Assembly: GCA_002698885.1 (NCBI GenBank)
Contig: PAAH01000013.1
Span: forward strand, 6,023 to 11,613
Direction: 5' to 3'
Origin: Nitrososphaerota archaeon
Lineage (GTDB): Archaea > Thermoproteota > Nitrososphaeria > Nitrososphaerales > Nitrosopumilaceae
DNA: 5,591 bases
Each line of letters starts with the position of its first letter. The stretch's first letter is position 1. Positions 5,320 through 5,591 of the stretch are shown here, one piece after another. The position numbers and the translations under genes were made by a program. The notes beneath the pieces were generated by a model. The model searched no databases and was not told the origin of the DNA. It saw only the letters and a list, made by a program, of their open reading frames with translations.

Positions 5320-5591
5320 ATCGTAATCTGGCTTCCAAATCTTTACGTTTGTTGGTGTGACAATAATCCTTTCTTCACCTAAACGTGCAATGTCTGCCTC
5401 TGAATTTCTTGCAATCACATAAAGCTCTTCAACAACTTTTCTTAGTTTTTCCACATCTTTTTGTGCCAAAGGTGTAACTCTCAAGATAAGGATCATTCCT
5501 TTTTTGATATCCTCCTTTATCGAGTGTAAATCACTTGGATCACGTATAGTGATTGCCTTCAGATACGTTGTGTTTTCTTGTTTTTGCACGG
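5311..5591 (-). CDS. sepF: SepF-like protein (DUF552), C-terminal part
   Basis: The visible 92-residue C-terminal part matches the SepF/DUF552 core. In other archaea SepF links FtsZ to the membrane at mid-cell through an N-terminal amphipathic helix. Landmarks are a first strand YLKAITIRDPSDL (9-21), the KKGMILILRVTPLAQKD segment (29-45), a central helix (LRKVVEELYVIARNS), and the conserved tail EADIARLGEERIIVTPTNVKIW (64-85), comparable to GGDIARLG..IIVTP in homologs. The Gly-Gly of the typical GGDIA turn is Ser-Glu here. No membrane-targeting helix is visible. The GTG at 5589 is only two bases from the edge, and archaeal homologs are longer, so the gene most likely continues outside the window. 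Its stop lies within the aCPSF1 3' end. The family is well supported. A role in division is inferred, since Thaumarchaeota are thought to divide mainly with Cdv (ESCRT-III-like) proteins. Confidence 0.82.
   Translation of the reverse strand, partial: VQKQENTTYLKAITIRDPSDLHSIKEDIKKGMILILRVTPLAQKDVEKLRKVVEELYVIARNSEADIARLGEERIIVTPTNVKIWKPDYDLK

Noticed and set aside
1..5591. Mobile elements, CRISPR arrays, tRNA/rRNA genes or a defence system
   Set aside because: No direct-repeat array, transposase, integrase, terminal inverted repeats or cloverleaf-like sequence was seen. All coding space is filled by core archaeal genes with similar composition.

Overview
The window is an AT-rich, tightly packed stretch of archaeal chromosome carrying core housekeeping genes. 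Four features mark it as archaeal: an sn-glycerol-1-phosphate dehydrogenase (ether-lipid backbone), a 20S proteasome beta subunit, the KH-domain beta-CASP nuclease aCPSF1/FttA, and TATA boxes placed for leaderless transcripts. Low GC, gene content and protein flavour best fit an ammonia-oxidising Nitrososphaeria/Thaumarchaeota genome of the Nitrosopumilus type. That assignment is inference from composition and recognition, not from a search.

Layout, left to right. The 3' part of a class V (alanine-glyoxylate/serine-pyruvate type) aminotransferase enters from the left edge. After a 31-nt gap with a TATA-like box, a long archaeal FKBP-type prolyl isomerase starts at TTG. Its stop codon directly abuts the stop codon of egsA (minus strand), with no base between them. 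egsA and psmB then diverge from a 72-bp intergenic region that holds back-to-back TATA-like boxes, a 16-bp perfect palindrome and a clear Shine-Dalgarno for psmB. psmB is followed 23 nt later by the aCPSF1/FttA gene, a pairing also found in other archaea. aCPSF1 runs tail-to-tail, with a 9-bp overlap, into a SepF-like (DUF552) gene on the minus strand that leaves the window at the right edge.

The genes serve different basic processes: amino-acid metabolism, protein folding, lipid synthesis, protein degradation, transcription termination and cell division. Only psmB-aCPSF1 looks like an operon. No mobile element, CRISPR array, RNA gene or defence island is visible, and I see no undescribed multi-gene system. 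The points worth a second look are the palindrome between egsA and psmB, an Asn at the usual Asp166 position of the proteasome subunit, convergent genes with no room for separate terminators, and the uncertain start of aCPSF1. There is no gene-free stretch longer than 72 bases.
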